From: Alligator mississippiensis
Lineage: Eukaryota; Chordata; Crocodylia; Alligatoridae
Assembly (NCBI RefSeq): GCF_030867095.1
Contig: NC_081826.1
Location: forward strand, 43,006,001-43,070,000
DNA length: 64,000 nt
Direction of reading: 5' to 3'
Of the stretch, positions 12,114 to 24,684 are shown piece after piece. The position numbers and the translations under genes are program-made. The notes beneath the pieces are model-generated. The model searched no databases. It worked only from the letters and a program-made list of their open reading frames with translations, and was not told the DNA's origin. Each line of letters opens with the position of its first letter. The first letter of the stretch is position 1.

Positions 12114-14570
12114 CAGGGGTGGGCAAAATATGGGCCAGATCTGACCCACCAAGCTATTCTGTCCAGCCTGTGGGGCTCCTCTAAAATTTAGGAAACCTGT
12201 TACGTGCCAGTGGTTGCTTGTCTAAAAGCTGATGAGGTGCTGGCAGCAGGACCCAGTGATGGCAGGTCCCAGTGGCAATAGCAGCAGCAAGGCTCCTCCT
12301 CCCCCAGCCTGCAACCAGCCAGCAGAGGCTTCTGGCCTGGCAACCATGGAGCTGTTCCCCCAGCCCTCCCTCTGTCCGAGAGTCGAAACTCAGATAAGAA
12401 TGGGCATGGGGGTGCAGAAAGGTGCAAGTGCAGCAGGAGCCAACCCGGCCCAGCCAGCACCATGCAGTTCCCAGCTGCATGGCCTAGACTGCAGAATGCA
12501 GTAGGAGCCAGCTCGGCCAGCCCTCCCGGTTTCCAGCTGGCTCCTGCTGTGCCATGCAGTCCTAGATATGCAGCTGGGAACCATGTGGTGCCAACCGGGC
12601 TGAGCTGGCTCCTGCTGCGTTCATGGTCCAGGGCCATGAAGCTGGGAACTGCATGGTACCAGAGCCAGCCCGGCCTGCGCCACACGGTTCCTGGCTGCCT
12701 GGCCGGGACAGCATGGCACAACAGGAGCCAGCCAGGAACTGGGCTAGCTGGTGCTGTATTCTGTAGTCCTGGCCGGGCTGCTGGAGCAGTGGGTGGTGGG
12801 TGGGAAGGTAGGGAAGCAGCAGGAGAAGGGCAGCGGTAGCAGGTGGGAGGGGTTGGGAAGTGGCAGTGAGCAGGTGGGTGGGAGCGCAGGGTCTGTGCTG
12901 GTGCCCCAGGGCTGGGGCTGGTGGGGGCCTAGATTGGGGTGGCAGTAGTGTAGAGCCCAGGCTGGCAGGGGCTTTATGGTGCTAGGCTGGCTCCGCCTCT
13001 CCCTGTCAGCGGTCTGGCCGAATGCAGCCCTGGGGGTTGCCAGGACGGCACGCTGCTGGGGATCTCTGCAGGCTGTGTGCGCGCTGAAGCCTTGCCACCT
13101 GTAGCTGACACTCGTGGCAGGGGCTGTGTGCAATGGGGGGGGGGCGGCATTTCTAGGGGGGGTCCCCACATGCACAAACCCCTCACACTGCCCTGTACCC
13201 CACCCTGCACCCCACCCCACAAACCCTGGAGCCACTGACCCATTTCCTCCCTGCCCCTTTACAAAAGTAAGACTTCATTTTAAGCTATTATGCCATCACC
13301 TACATGTACAAGGTCTGTTAAAATTATTGAGACTAAACTTGTGGTACAAAGTATGGGGGGGGGGCTTTGCTGAACATGTCTGGGCATGTTGGGACTCCTC
13401 TGGACAGGCTTGCAGCTCATGGTGTTTCCCCAGACTTCAGTGGCCATCTGTTTGAAGTAAGATCGTTTGTATCTTGCGTCCCCTTTCATTATGTTAGTGT
13501 CCAGAACAATGCTTGTGCATTAAATTTTGCATGAAAATCGGAAAATGGCAAGCGAAACGTTTGAATAACTTAAAATAGCATTTGGTGATGACACTATGAG
13601 CTGTGCAAGAGTTTTTGAATGGTATTGTTGGTTTAAAGAAGGATGATCATTGGTCGAAAGTGGTGAGTGTTCCAGATACCCTTCAACATCATGAAATGAT
13701 GACGGCGTGGCAGCAGTTTGCAGTTTGGTTCCAAATGATAGGCAATTGACTGTCTGAGAGAGAGCAGAAGAAGTTGGAATTTCTGTTGGTTTATGTCATT
13801 CAATTCTAACTGGCAATTTGGGAATGAAACTACCAGAAAAGTGGGTGTCTGGCTCTTGGATGGTTTACTACAACAACACGCCTGCCCACTCAGTACAGCT
13901 TGTGAAGCAAATTTTAGCCAAACACCATATCCCACAAGTGCTGCAGCCTCCATATTTACCTGATGTGTCCCTATGAGGGAAGAGAGAAAGAGGTCTCAAC
14001 TAAAGAAAACCTTAAAAGGAAGATTTTGTGATGTGGAACTATCAAACAAAATGCGACTGAGCAGCTTTTAGCTATAACTTGCTTATCGGTGGTGCTTCCA
14101 GCAGTGGCAGAAACATTGGGAGAAATGCATGGCTGCAGAAGGAGCATATTTCAAAGGAGATTTAAGCTGAAACCCCTGTAAATAAAATATTATCCGTCTC
14201 AATACTTTTAAAACAGCCCTTGTACACTACACAAACGCACAAATCGGGACAAAAATATTTGTTGAAATCAAATTTAATGTATGTTGTATAGTAGATGTTT
14301 GGCTTTTTGTTGTTTTATAAAATACAGTAGAATTTGGGTTTTTTGCCCAGTTCCAAGATGACAAGCCCCCTTGTCAAAAGAAGTACTTCCAGGGGTAACG
14401 GGAGGGACTTCCAGTGGCAAAGGTCAGGGGTTAGGAGGTAGGACTTCTGGTTCCAAGATGGGTGCCAGGGGGTGGGATGCCTGTCAAGGGGCGGGGCTAT
14501 CCTTGTGGCCCCCGACAGCTCGCCAAAACTTGTTAAGTGGCCTTCCAGCCCAAATAATTGCCCACCCCTG
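12114..14570. mobile_element. Large non-autonomous hAT element, copy 2, containing a mariner
   Basis: Left end CAGGGGTGGGCAAAATAT and right end AATTGCCCACCCCTG are inverted, flanked by 8-bp duplications ATCCAGAG (12106-12113) and ATCCAGTG (14571-14578) that differ at one base. The 8-bp duplication and termini identify hAT. A mariner occupies 13303-14227. The remaining interior is GC-rich with repeated CCATGCAGTTCC/GCAGCAGGAGCCA motifs (12400-12760) and no hAT transposase. Lies in TP53INP1 intron 1. Confidence 0.8.
13303..14227 (+). mobile_element. Mariner (Tc1/mariner) transposon, degraded, nested in a hAT
   Basis: Its inverted ends are TGTACAAGGTCTGTTAAAA on the left and, read on the minus strand, TGTACAAGGGCTGTTTTAAA on the right, both continuing to ATTGAGAC. 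TA dinucleotides lie at 13301-13302 and 14228-14229. At 925 bp it is shorter than the usual 1.3 kb. Plus-strand remnants of transposase include SCARVFEWY..WFKEG and YYNNTPAHS..LVKQILAKHHIP, the region around the second catalytic aspartate; here the residue in that position reads N. Frames are broken, so no active enzyme is expected. Confidence 0.8.
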
Positions 14571-15158
14571 ATCCAGTGTCTTCATTAACTACACTTGCTA
14601 CACAGTATACTATCTAGGTAATTAGATGGAAGGGGTTACATGCTCCACTGTTTGAATTATTTACCTGAAGATGATATAGGTCCAGTCTGTAAAAAAAACT
14701 CCTTCTGAGCCTTTCTTCTTCCCAAGCTGTCTTTATACAGAGGATTGGAAAAGTCCTAGGGGATGTCATAAGTAGGACTAATCCTGAGGAGCCTTTAGCA
14801 AAAGTTTAGCAAGGGCCCTACAGATTTCTCTGGCTGGCCCTTCTCTCCCTTACATTCCCAGAGCTGGGATCCGGAGCTGCACAGACAGTCCTGTGCATGG
14901 GGTAGAACCCACAATAAGCTCTTGACAACACTGTAAGAAAACTGCCCTTTAGGGCTCTCATCTACCAGGCCTCTTCCTGTGTATGGGGATTGGGGTGGTC
15001 AGGGGGGAGGGGAATCTAAGGGCCAATGAAGCACCTGTATTTTCTCATGGCAGATGTAGACTTGTCTCAAATCTGCCAGGAACTGGACTTGTATGTAACT
15101 TGTCAGTTATAAATATATTACTTGCTTCATTATTAAGACCTACTTTTTTTCTTTGCAG

Positions 15159-15330
15159 GTGTTGTATAATCTGTTTACAAGTCATGACTCTCCGTGTTCT
15201 GTACTTAAGCTGATAAAGCATCTATGCACTTTAATCTCCTGTCTGTGCCACTCTGCTAGCACAGTGCAAGCCGTGTCTCAAATCTTGAATACAAAGACTA
15301 AGTAGCCAAAGTTTAATTTTTGCCTTAGTA
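15159..15330 (+). other. TP53INP1: TP53INP1 exon 2 5' UTR with two short uORFs
   Basis: The exon begins after the acceptor TTTCTTTGCAG (AG at 15157-15158) and carries 172 nt of leader before the start codon at 15331. Two upstream reading frames are complete within it: 15184-15213 (9 codons plus stop, MTLRVLYLS) and 15224-15259 (11 codons plus stop). Both terminate before the main ATG. Confidence 0.7.
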
Positions 15331-15814
15331 ATGTTCCAGAGGCTGAATAATATGCTTGTTGGAGAGATCAATAATTTGTCCAGTCAAGAACCAGAGTTCA
15401 GTGAGAAAGAAGATGAGGAATGGATTCTAGTTGACTTCATAGGTAAGAAACCTGTTAAACACATCTTTTAGCATAAGGGTTATTTATTGTACTTATGCAT
15501 AAAGAAACTAGGGGCTCCAAAATATTTTTATTTTATTTTATTTTTTTAGTTTAACATGGATGTTGTGTAGTAGTTTTTTAACTTGTTAGGTGCATAGGGA
15601 AACTGACATCCGTGTCACAAGCATAGCCAGTTCAAAAAAGTGGTTCTACTGAAGTCTGACCATTTATTACACAATTTGGTATTGCTTATTCTGGCAAGAG
15701 TCTTGTATTTGTTTTATTTTTGTTTCTATATCTGAATCAAGCTGTTAGGGGAAACTCCCCACCCACTCTTCTTATTTGTGAAATATTTGTGTTCATGCTA
15801 ATGGTATCTGTGGT

Positions 15815-15846
<32 letters not shown>

Positions 15847-18800
15847 TGTTCTTGCTCCACATGGACTTGGTGATCTTTGTCTCCTGCAATTGTTGGTGTA
15901 TGGTGGCTTCATCCTAATCATGTGACAACCTGAATGATGGCCAACCTCCACTAGACACTTGCACTAATTTCTCAACAGAAGAAGAGGACATCAGCGAAAC
16001 GTCAGCTTCTGACACCACACCAGTTTTCTCTTGTTTACCAACTTCTTTAGAGTGTTTGGCTGATGCCAGTGAGTCTTGCTTTATCCAGTTCGAATCATGT
16101 CCCATGGAGGAGAGTTGGTTTATTACCCCTCCCCCGTGCTTTACAGCAGGTGGATTAACCACTATTAAGGTGGAAACAAGTCCTATGGAGAACCTTCTAA
16201 TAGAGCATCCCAGCATGTCTGTTTATGCCATTCGTAATACCTGCCACAGTCTTGATGAAACCAGTTGTGGGGATGAGGAGTTTCACAATCAGGGTAGTCC
16301 TAGGTAAGTCTGTCTCTTTATTACCGGTATAATATGTAGGGCTTGAATTACTGCTTGTTGCCATAAAATTCATTAAAAGAAAATATATGAGCTTAGCAAG
16401 TTGAAACCAGGTAAGAATGGATTGGAAGTTTTGGCTTCAGGCAAATTAGTGAAGCATAAATAATGCCATCTTTTGTGATGGCTAGCCTAGATTATGCCTG
16501 ATCTGAAAACTTTGTGTAAGGTGACATACTAGAAGTGGACAGTCGGGTGTGTTGGGGTACATGTTTCTGTGCACCATCCACTCCTGTTGTGCAGTTAACT
16601 CTCACCAACTTCAGTAAGCAAGATAATGTAACTCTTCACCAGTATTAGTCAGTATCCTCTAAGCACTGAGAGGAGAATGGTTTTAGCTGTATAAACGGTA
16701 AATACAGTGGCTTGTCCAAGGAATTTAACAGAGTGGTGAAGCTCATCCAGAGCCAAATATTCCATAAGCAACCTTCTCTTCTATGCCCCCAAAGTAAAAA
16801 CAAACAAACAACCCCCCCCCCCCCCACCACCAAAACAAAACCCCAGAACCTATTACTTGTAATAGCCAGAAGCTTGTCAGGAGGATTTTTTAATCTAAAC
16901 GGGCTGACCTGACTATGCAGAATTACTGAAGACATGAATTTGAAATGCAGTGATTGCCTGGTAACAGAAGCCATAGTTCATTTTTTCTCTCACACACCCC
17001 CTTTCCCACTCTACCCTCCTCCCCCTATTATCACCTCTCACTTCCCACTTATACTGTTGGGTCCTAGCTGGTCCAAAAATTTGTCCAAACTTGGCCTGTC
17101 CTTTTAGAAATAAAAATGGCAATTGGCAAGTGATTAGAGGGGTGGTCAGAAAGTGTCTAGCCTGACAAAAACAAACAGTTTTGTGTTCAATTGTTGGCTG
17201 CTTCTGTCTTTCAATCTAGTCCCCCTAGGTGACAGTGCACTTTGGTCTGGCACAGCTGCAGCTTTGCTATCTCTGCCATGTGAAAGTCCTTGTCTTGCAT
17301 GTGAAGATAGGCCTTGACTGATGCAGTCCCCCTGCTAACAAAATAAAATGCTTCCCCTGAAAGTCATCCTTCAAGTTGAGAAAACAGCAGTTTGATGGAG
17401 TTAAACCTAGTGACTCAGCTAAACTTTGAGAAGTGGGTGTTACATCCCAGTTTTCTGTGACCAAAGGTGGCTTTGAAGTAATACATTGTCCTGAAAAAAG
17501 TGGAGTTGAGAAGTGCTACGTGTACAGTGCTTTTTTCATAGTTTCTAGGGTCGGAAGGGACCTAAACAGATCATCAAGTCTGACCCCCTGCCCTGGGCGG
17601 GAACGAGTGCTGGGATCATAATATCCCAGCCAGATATCTATCCAGCTTCCTCCTTGAAGACCCCCAAGGTAGGGAGAGCACCACCTCCCTTGGGAGCCCA
17701 TTCCAGAGCCTAGCAGCCCCAACTGTAAATTAAGTGGTATAAGTGTTCAGCATTGGGCTGTAGAGATGCCTCATTTGAGGCAGTTGTGATTGTCCTGGGT
17801 TTTAACCCAGATCAAAACACAAAGCAGCATATTCATTTGTATATGTAATCCTTTCAAGGTGTATTGTTACCTATCCACCAATAGGTGCCCAGTATAGCAC
17901 CCAGCCTGACAGGCTTGTTCCTGGAAAGGCTCAGAATTAGCTTGAATGATCTAGGATTCACTTATAGACAGCATTGTATGTGGTGCAGGGGAAGGGCTTT
18001 TTGCAAATGTGACTGATTTAATACAGCTTTCTTTTGTCAGAGAGTTAGTCATATTCACACTCGCTGTGCCCAAAACACTGTGGCCAAGACCTTACCACCT
18101 GATACCATCTTAAATTTTCTTGAGGTAGAGACTAGGTGTGCTACCAGTGTATGCTCTGCTGCTTTGGTTTCAGTATCAGTGATGACCCAGTCTCAACTTT
18201 CGGGGGGATAAAGAAAAGTTCACAAGCATGTGTGTGGGTTTTTTTGCTTGAAGCTTTTCTCCCAAATCTGCCTAAAAGATGGTAAGTGGCACTGTCTTCT
18301 GATCGGCTCCCAAAACTTTGCACCCATCTGGTTGGCCCCTTTCTCTTGACCACATCAATACTGAGCAACACCATGTACTGACTCAACAATGTAAATCATT
18401 GCCATCTTGTGGACTTCATCAGCTTCTTATGTGGTGACCTCTCTGGGGCATCCATAACTTCAGCTCACCTTGCTTAATTAAATTCAGCTGCTTAGTTTTT
18501 ACTACAGCACACTAACAGGCTTCATCCCCCTGTGTTGCCACCATGTCCTCCTATCTTTGTTTTGCAGTGAGGCCTTCCTTCATAGATGTGTCCAATTTGC
18601 CTCTCTGCTTTCAGTCTTCTTTTCAGATGCTGACTTGCTATGGCACCTGTTTCTATTTAGGCTGTGTACAGATGTTCACAGGGAAGCTCTCCAGCCAGGG
18701 AGCACTAGAGGGCAACTCCTTGGGCTACCCCTGCCCTTAAGGGGGCCATTAATTGACAGCTTGCCCTCTTCCCTGAATAGAGGGGGCATGAGGAAGTAGA

Positions 18801-21800
18801 TGGGGAGTGTTCCCTTAGCTTGGCCCTGCTGCCCAGCAGGCAAGCAGAGGGAGGGGCATGGAAAAACCCCTGCTGCTTCTCACAATGGGAACACCAGTTT
18901 TGAGAAGCAGGCAGGGAGCAGCTGGCAGTTGCTCCTCCCCTTCCTTCCAGGTCTGTGGGACAGGCAGGAACAACTGCTCCCTCTACCTCTTCCAGATCAG
19001 TGACCCTGGCCTTGGGAAGGCACTTGAGCCTTTCTCCCAGCTCTACTCCTCATGGTTCCCAGGAGAGGTTAAGTGCAGAGAAAGTATGCAGACATTGTCT
19101 CCTGTGAGAAACTCTCCCAGAAGCAATTTTTAACCCTAGTTGTTCCTGGGTTATTTGTTGCCCAGAGTGACTATTTTTGCTGTTGTCCGCATTGTCCCAG
19201 GAGAAACTGAATGTCTGTGTAGTCAAAGTTTGTACGGGGTTTGAGGGTGAAGAGGGATAAAAGGCTGCTTATAGATGCACCAGAGGATTGGTACTTTTGA
19301 TCTGTAAAATATGAACCCTAGCATATCATGAAATAGATTAGACTAGATACTTTCTGAATGCCACTGACTTCAGTTGCCATCTAACTTCTGTGCTTACATT
19401 ACTTGAAAAAAGCAGGTGCAGTGGATTGACACTGAACTCTGCACTTGTCTGGATGTCTAGAGTGCACATGTTTTGGTTTCCTGGGGACAACAAGCAGTGG
19501 CACATTGTGCTGCTGCTTGTTGTCCCCAGGGAACGCCCATGCCACACACCCTCTGGCATTCGGTAAGTTAACCCAGGTACGGTAGGGTTAACTGTGCTGG
19601 CCCCAGCAGCTTTACCTTGGGTCCTGGGGGCTGGGAAAGCTGCTGCTATGGCGTTCCTGCAGTTTGGAGCCTGGCCAGTAGCCAGCGTGTGGCTCCGGCA
19701 GGGCAGGCCCCATTTTTGGGTGATGCACTACAGCCACAGGCACCGCCCCACTTTTTTCCCCACATGGGTTTTTTGTTTTTGACCTCAGGATCTCTTGGGG
19801 TAAAAACAACAACAACAAAAAACCTCCTAAACACTGGTCTGCAAGGTAGCAGCATGGGAAATGCCTGAATATGCAGGGTGTGGTGCTGCAAGACCCTAAA
19901 AATCTATGAAACCCATCTGTAGTGCTGCATACCACATGGCCACACTGGTCTGGATGTGGCCCAAGAGTCTGGTTCGTCTCTAGTGGGGTACCAGTGGTGT
20001 GGCCGAAGTCAAAGAGGCTGTGAGTGGGTACCCAGGAGCTCCTGAGAATCATTCAGAAGAATCTGTAAAGCAATTACAAGGTGCCCCAATACCATGGAAA
20101 TAGGCATGGTATAATCTGACCTGAGCACACTTGCAGCTGTTGATCCTAGATTCTTACAAGCAGTATTACAAATGGCTTCAAGAAGGGCATAGAAAAGTCT
20201 GGGTTAGGATGGTGCAATTCACCTTTTTTCTCCTGAATGGGTATACCAATTTGTGTTGATGGCCCTGAAATGAGGGTATGAACCACCTTGCAATATGCAG
20301 TGTTTAATTTGATGTTTGGTGAAACTTCAAACAACTGATCCTCAGCTACTTAAGTGAGCATTGTCTTACTGAATTCAGTAGACCTATGCCTTCAGCTGAA
20401 GACCTGGCATAAAGTAATTATCTTGTACAAACAACTACATCGGGGTCAGCAACCCCTGGCACACGTGCCGAGCATGGCACACAAGGCCATTTTGCTTGGT
20501 GCACCACTGCCAGCCTGGGCTCTAAGCAGCTGCTGCCAGCTACAGAGCCCAGGCTGCTCCCAGCAGGCAGCTGGGAGGCTGCAAGCAGCTGCTCCGGGCT
20601 CCAGCATGTTGGTACTCTGGCACCTTCCAAGGTAGACGTTGTGGGGGGGGTTTCGGCACTCTGGCCAAAAAACGTTGCCTACCCCTGAACTACATCAAGG
20701 TCTTTAGCATTTAGGAGTTACTTTGGTAAACAAACTCCATGAAGTGCCATGCTTTCAGGCTCTTAAAAGCTGAGATTAATATAATTGAGCATTTTACTGT
20801 ATTTTTGTTGATGATACAATAATTCAGAAGTCATTTTGAAATCTCTGCTGGTTTAATGGTTGGCCATTTAACATTGTAGGGCCAGGAAAAGCTGCTTAAC
20901 ACACACTGGCACAGTAAGTACTATTCCTTTTGGGACGGTGCTTTTTTTGTTGTTTGTTTGTTTCATCAGTCTGCTAGCAACACTGCATCCTATACAGTCT
21001 TGCCTGCCAAAACTGTACCAATTTTAGGACTAACATTTGTAGCAAACTAAGTTTTTTAATTGGCCCTTTCTACCTAGTGCTGCTTTAACTATGCCAAAGA
21101 ACCCTGTTAAGGACAGAAGAATTAAAATTTTAAACAGCTAGTAAAAATTCTTAAGGCCCCAGTTCTATAAGTTGCTGAAGTACGTAGGGCCTTGCATGGA
21201 AGTCCATTGCAGAACACTTTTCCAAAACCTTTAGTGCTGCTTTTTAATCATCATGGACTACTACAATGCAGTGTAGAATGCGTAACAGTAGGGTGGGCAC
21301 AACTGCTCTAAAGATTCATATTGCCTGTATTGACATGCTTTCAAAAGAGCTAAGCAGCCATTCTCCCAAAGATCTGCTGCATGCCTTAAGTGTCCAAACA
21401 ACTGCTGAAGTTCCAGGCTTCCATTCAGTAAAAATGTGTAGACCTCGGGCTACTTCAGAACTTCTCTTTTCATCTTGTTTATAATTGAAAACTGCTCTGT
21501 TCACAAGCTACTGCTCTGTGGATATCTAAGTAATAGAAGGAGGAGCCCCACAACACTACAGGGAATGTGGTTAAAAAACATCAAATCTTTCTTCCCTTTT
21601 GAAATCTTCCTTGCTACTACTAAATAGTTTTCAAATAAAAAGATATTGCATAAATATCTTCAATCTGTTGTTAGTCCCATCTTCCTTAATAAACTGCAAC
21701 AGTGCATGTATTAGTGAGCTCCTTGTGTGCTGTTCTGGCTGGTGACATGAGGTAAAAAACTATGCTCCAGGCATACACAGTTTAGCTAGTGATGTATAGG

Positions 21801-23454
21801 CTGTTGCAGTTGTATTGCCATAATGAAGGCATTTGTGCCACTTTCCAGAGCTTCCCTTCATAGTGCCTCTAGGTAGAGGTCCAGCTCTGATCTTGCCTAC
21901 CCTGTAAATGATTTTACATATTCAGCAAATAGTAGTTTCCTAACTGCAGCAGCCCACATGCAAGCTCAGGTGAGGTAATCTGGACTTCTAATGGCTTCCT
22001 CTTTCTTGTTTTATATTGCACAAAAAAAGACTGGGGTGAGTGAAAGACATGCTGTCTGTTCTGATTCCTAATAGCTTGCTTTTAATCTGTTGCATTCATT
22101 GCAGAAGAACTCCCTGCTGCTGGGAGTTGGGGACCCTGGCCCTTGTTCCAACTGTGTGTGCAGGAAGGGGGATGAGAGGAATATAGGCGAGGAATATAGT
22201 AGAGCAGAGTTCTGTTACCAGGCTTTTCCAGGCACTTGTGGTCCCATATGAGTCCTAACCTCCGGTACATGAAGTTGGACAACCAAAGGATTGCTCCTCC
22301 ATTCTGAGATGCTGTCCTATCAGTGCCTGTTAACGTAATTTAAAACTACCTGTGTCAGGTTCTAGGGTGAAGGAAATGGTTTACTCCCTCCCTTAGCATA
22401 CTTGTGTAGGCTGGTGATTCTCCTCTTCAGGTTAGAATCGGACTTCTGATCTAACTTTCATGAGTTATGCCAGCATGCATACTACAGATAGTACAGACAG
22501 CCTCTGTGTGGGCCACACAGATTGGGGAGAGGACAGGCAGCAAAGCAGCAGGTAGAGCATCGGATCAGGGAGCAAAGGGGAGGAAATGCTAGGAAGCAGT
22601 GCAGCAGATCAGGCAAAGGGGATCAGAGTGGCACGTGGGAAGGATGCAGGGCTAACTTGTGGCAAGCTAGCCAGAAAGGTTGGCCCCCACTAGGTTAGAC
22701 TGTTTGACTCCCCCAGTTTTGTACATGTGAACACCTTATTTGGTTTGCTAGTCATGCAAGCAAATCCAGAAGAGCACTCCCTAACTTGAGCACTTCTGTT
22801 TCTACATAGTCCAAACTACCTTTGCTCAAGTTTGACATTAACTGTAACTTCATCTAGCAAAATATTTCGTAAGTCCCTTGATAGTAGTAAAATACATGTT
22901 GTTATCTCTTTCTGGTGCATTATAATAAACATATATAATGCATCAGAAATACAAAGCAAGCCAATACTTCTCATCATAAATGAATGAGGATAGAATATTT
23001 GTCCCACTTTAGGCAGGGAGAGTTGGTGAATAGAAAAGAAATACAGCAGGAAACTTGTAATATAAAAGGGACCCTAGACACCCCTTGAAATGCTGGCTGC
23101 AAACCTCTATCTGTACACACAAGGAAAATACTCGCTCTTAATTTTACCTTACATTCAAAATGTTGCCTGAACTATAAGTGACATCTCCTTTTGTTACTTT
23201 TCAGAATGGAGGCACAAACTGAAGTGGGACAGCATATCCGTTGCTATGTTACAGCTCTTGCTGCTCACTCAAGTTTTTTGGAACAAACCAAGAGCTTTCG
23301 TCGTACCCAGTGGGTAAAAGAACATAATGAAAGGCACTATCTCAACAGAAACAGTCTCCGTCGCCAAAATCTTACCAGGGATTGCCACTCTCGGCAAATC
23401 AAGCACAATGGATTGTTTGTTCACCAGCCTTGCCAGCGTCAGTACAATTACTGA
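15331..23454 (+). CDS. TP53INP1: Tumor protein p53-inducible nuclear protein 1 (three coding exons)
   Basis: Coding exons are 15331-15442, 15955-16303 and 23205-23454, all with GT-AG junctions and matching phases, giving 236 aa (human about 240). The protein starts MFQRLNNMLVGEI and ends HQPCQRQYNY, as in vertebrate TP53INP1. Residues 25-34 (EKEDEEWILV) contain the LC3-interacting motif W31-x-x-V34. Residues 84-100 hold the family signature ESCPMEESWFITPPPCF, and the C-terminal basic block includes NRNSLRRQNLTRD. The family is known as a p53 and stress target that moves between nuclear bodies and autophagosomes, aids p53 Ser46 phosphorylation through HIPK2/PKC-delta, and promotes autophagy and cell death. 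The acidic run after residue 45 (TEEEDIS) is shorter than in human. The start codon has G at -3. A short isoform exon known in mammals could not be identified. Confidence 0.96.
15816..15842. repeat. (CT)n microsatellite
   Basis: About thirteen TC dinucleotides in TP53INP1 intron 2, roughly 110 bp upstream of the exon 3 acceptor. It may extend the pyrimidine-rich character of the intron but is too far away to be the polypyrimidine tract itself. Confidence 0.85.
17534..17730 (-). mobile_element. CR1 LINE 3' end fragment
   Basis: It opens with TTCATAGTTTCTAGGGTCGG and runs through GACCCCCTGCC and CCCCCAAGGTAGGGAGAGC, matching the last 200 bp of the 10408 and 31977 CR1 copies. It is heavily 5'-truncated and lies in TP53INP1 intron 3. 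Confidence 0.85.
18660..19225. mobile_element. Possible DNA transposon fragment
   Basis: GGCTGTGTACAGATGTTCACAG near 18660 is partly complementary to CTGAATGTCTGTGTAGTC near 19210, suggesting terminal inverted repeats around a GC-rich, non-coding 560-bp block in TP53INP1 intron 3. I cannot see a clean target duplication. Low-confidence call. Confidence 0.3.
19480..19530. repeat. Perfect-stem hairpin (snap-back palindrome)
   Basis: The arms 19480-19497 (CCTGGGGACAACAAGCAG) and 19513-19530 are exact reverse complements over 18 bp. The intervening 15 nt continue the stem with two G-T pairs and four Watson-Crick pairs, leaving a 3-nt ATT loop. Weaker complementarity extends outwards for about 25 bp each side. 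It lies in TP53INP1 intron 3 in transcribed sequence and is probably the core of a foldback MITE. Confidence 0.75.
20441..20687. mobile_element. hAT MITE with perfect 8-bp target duplication
   Basis: Element of 247 bp with ends CGGGGTCAGCAACCCCTGG and GTTGCCTACCCCTG, flanked on both sides by AACTACAT (20433-20440 and 20688-20695). The intact duplication shows a real insertion and implies it is younger than the hAT copies at 8152 and 12114. It contains GGCACNCGTGCC and is otherwise non-coding. TP53INP1 intron 3. Confidence 0.85.
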
Positions 23455-24684
23455 GGGCTCTTGTTTTAATCTGTTGGTTAATTGTTTCTTAGAGTGCTTT
23501 TGTTTTTTTATATGTAGATAATGAAGGTGTGGTCAATCTGAAGCTGATAACTAATCATTTGAATGCAATCATAACTAGTGTTACATTAGTTCTGAAACCA
23601 CACTTGCATATGTTGTGTTGTCAAATGACTTGCTAAAATTCCTAAATGGTTATGTTAAATATTGGTGTCTTGGCAACCTATCAGTACAAAAGTTCATCTG
23701 ATGTGTTTAACTATACTATGATGTATAGATGGGTTTTAATTGGTATGTTTAAGGAAAAATGTAACCGAGATAGACAGTGCATCCCCTCAGTCATTTTTTT
23801 TTATTCAAAATGGAGTTATAATCTTGGTTGCATTTTAAATGACCAGTACTTGACAGCCTGTATGTCTGTCTGTATGTTCAGTATACTTGTTGTATTCTAA
23901 CAAAAATGTTGGTATAGTTAGCCAATGGATTTTGAAATCGGTGTGCTGAGCTTCCCTTAAAGAGAACTGTAGATTAAATCTACAATAGATTGTGTCTATG
24001 TGCATTAAGCATACAGCCTCATTAAGTTTAGGTACTTCATATAAACACAAGAAGAGTTCAGCATCCACTGCATTAGGGTGACATGTTACAGGTCTAGATG
24101 CCATGCCTCAAGGAGTGGAGTAAAACAAAACACAACAAAACTGATTGTATGGTTATTACATTTGGGCACCTAATCCATAAAATTGTCAGTATTTCGCTTA
24201 TCTAGCTCTGGCACTCTTATTCCCTCTTTCCAATCTCTCTCTTTTTTTTTTTTTTTTTAACCTTTTAAAAAAGTGCATTATTGATGCATTACCCAAAGCA
24301 AACATGAAACTAAAGTGAAACTAAACTAGAGTAAAATTTAATCCTGTGCCTCCCTAAAAGGGAAAGGGCTAAGAGGACTGTTCCAAGAGTTTCACCCACA
24401 GTTGATTACAAGTGTGAAACCTATTCTGGTAGATGGTGAGCATATATGGCTTCTCCTGATCTACTGATCTAATTACTAGGTAGCCTCTAACTGACAATAC
24501 ATTCTGCTAAAAATCTACTGGAAGAAAATCTATTCCCAGGTGAGAAATTATACCTGATCTAATACTTTCTTAGCTGAAGGATTAAAGTCTGGAATGGCTC
24601 ACTGGAAATATAGGGCTTGGCATGCAAACACTACTGGTCTTTCAGGATTAAATGCAGTGTTAGTAGGGTATATCAAACTAGAGC

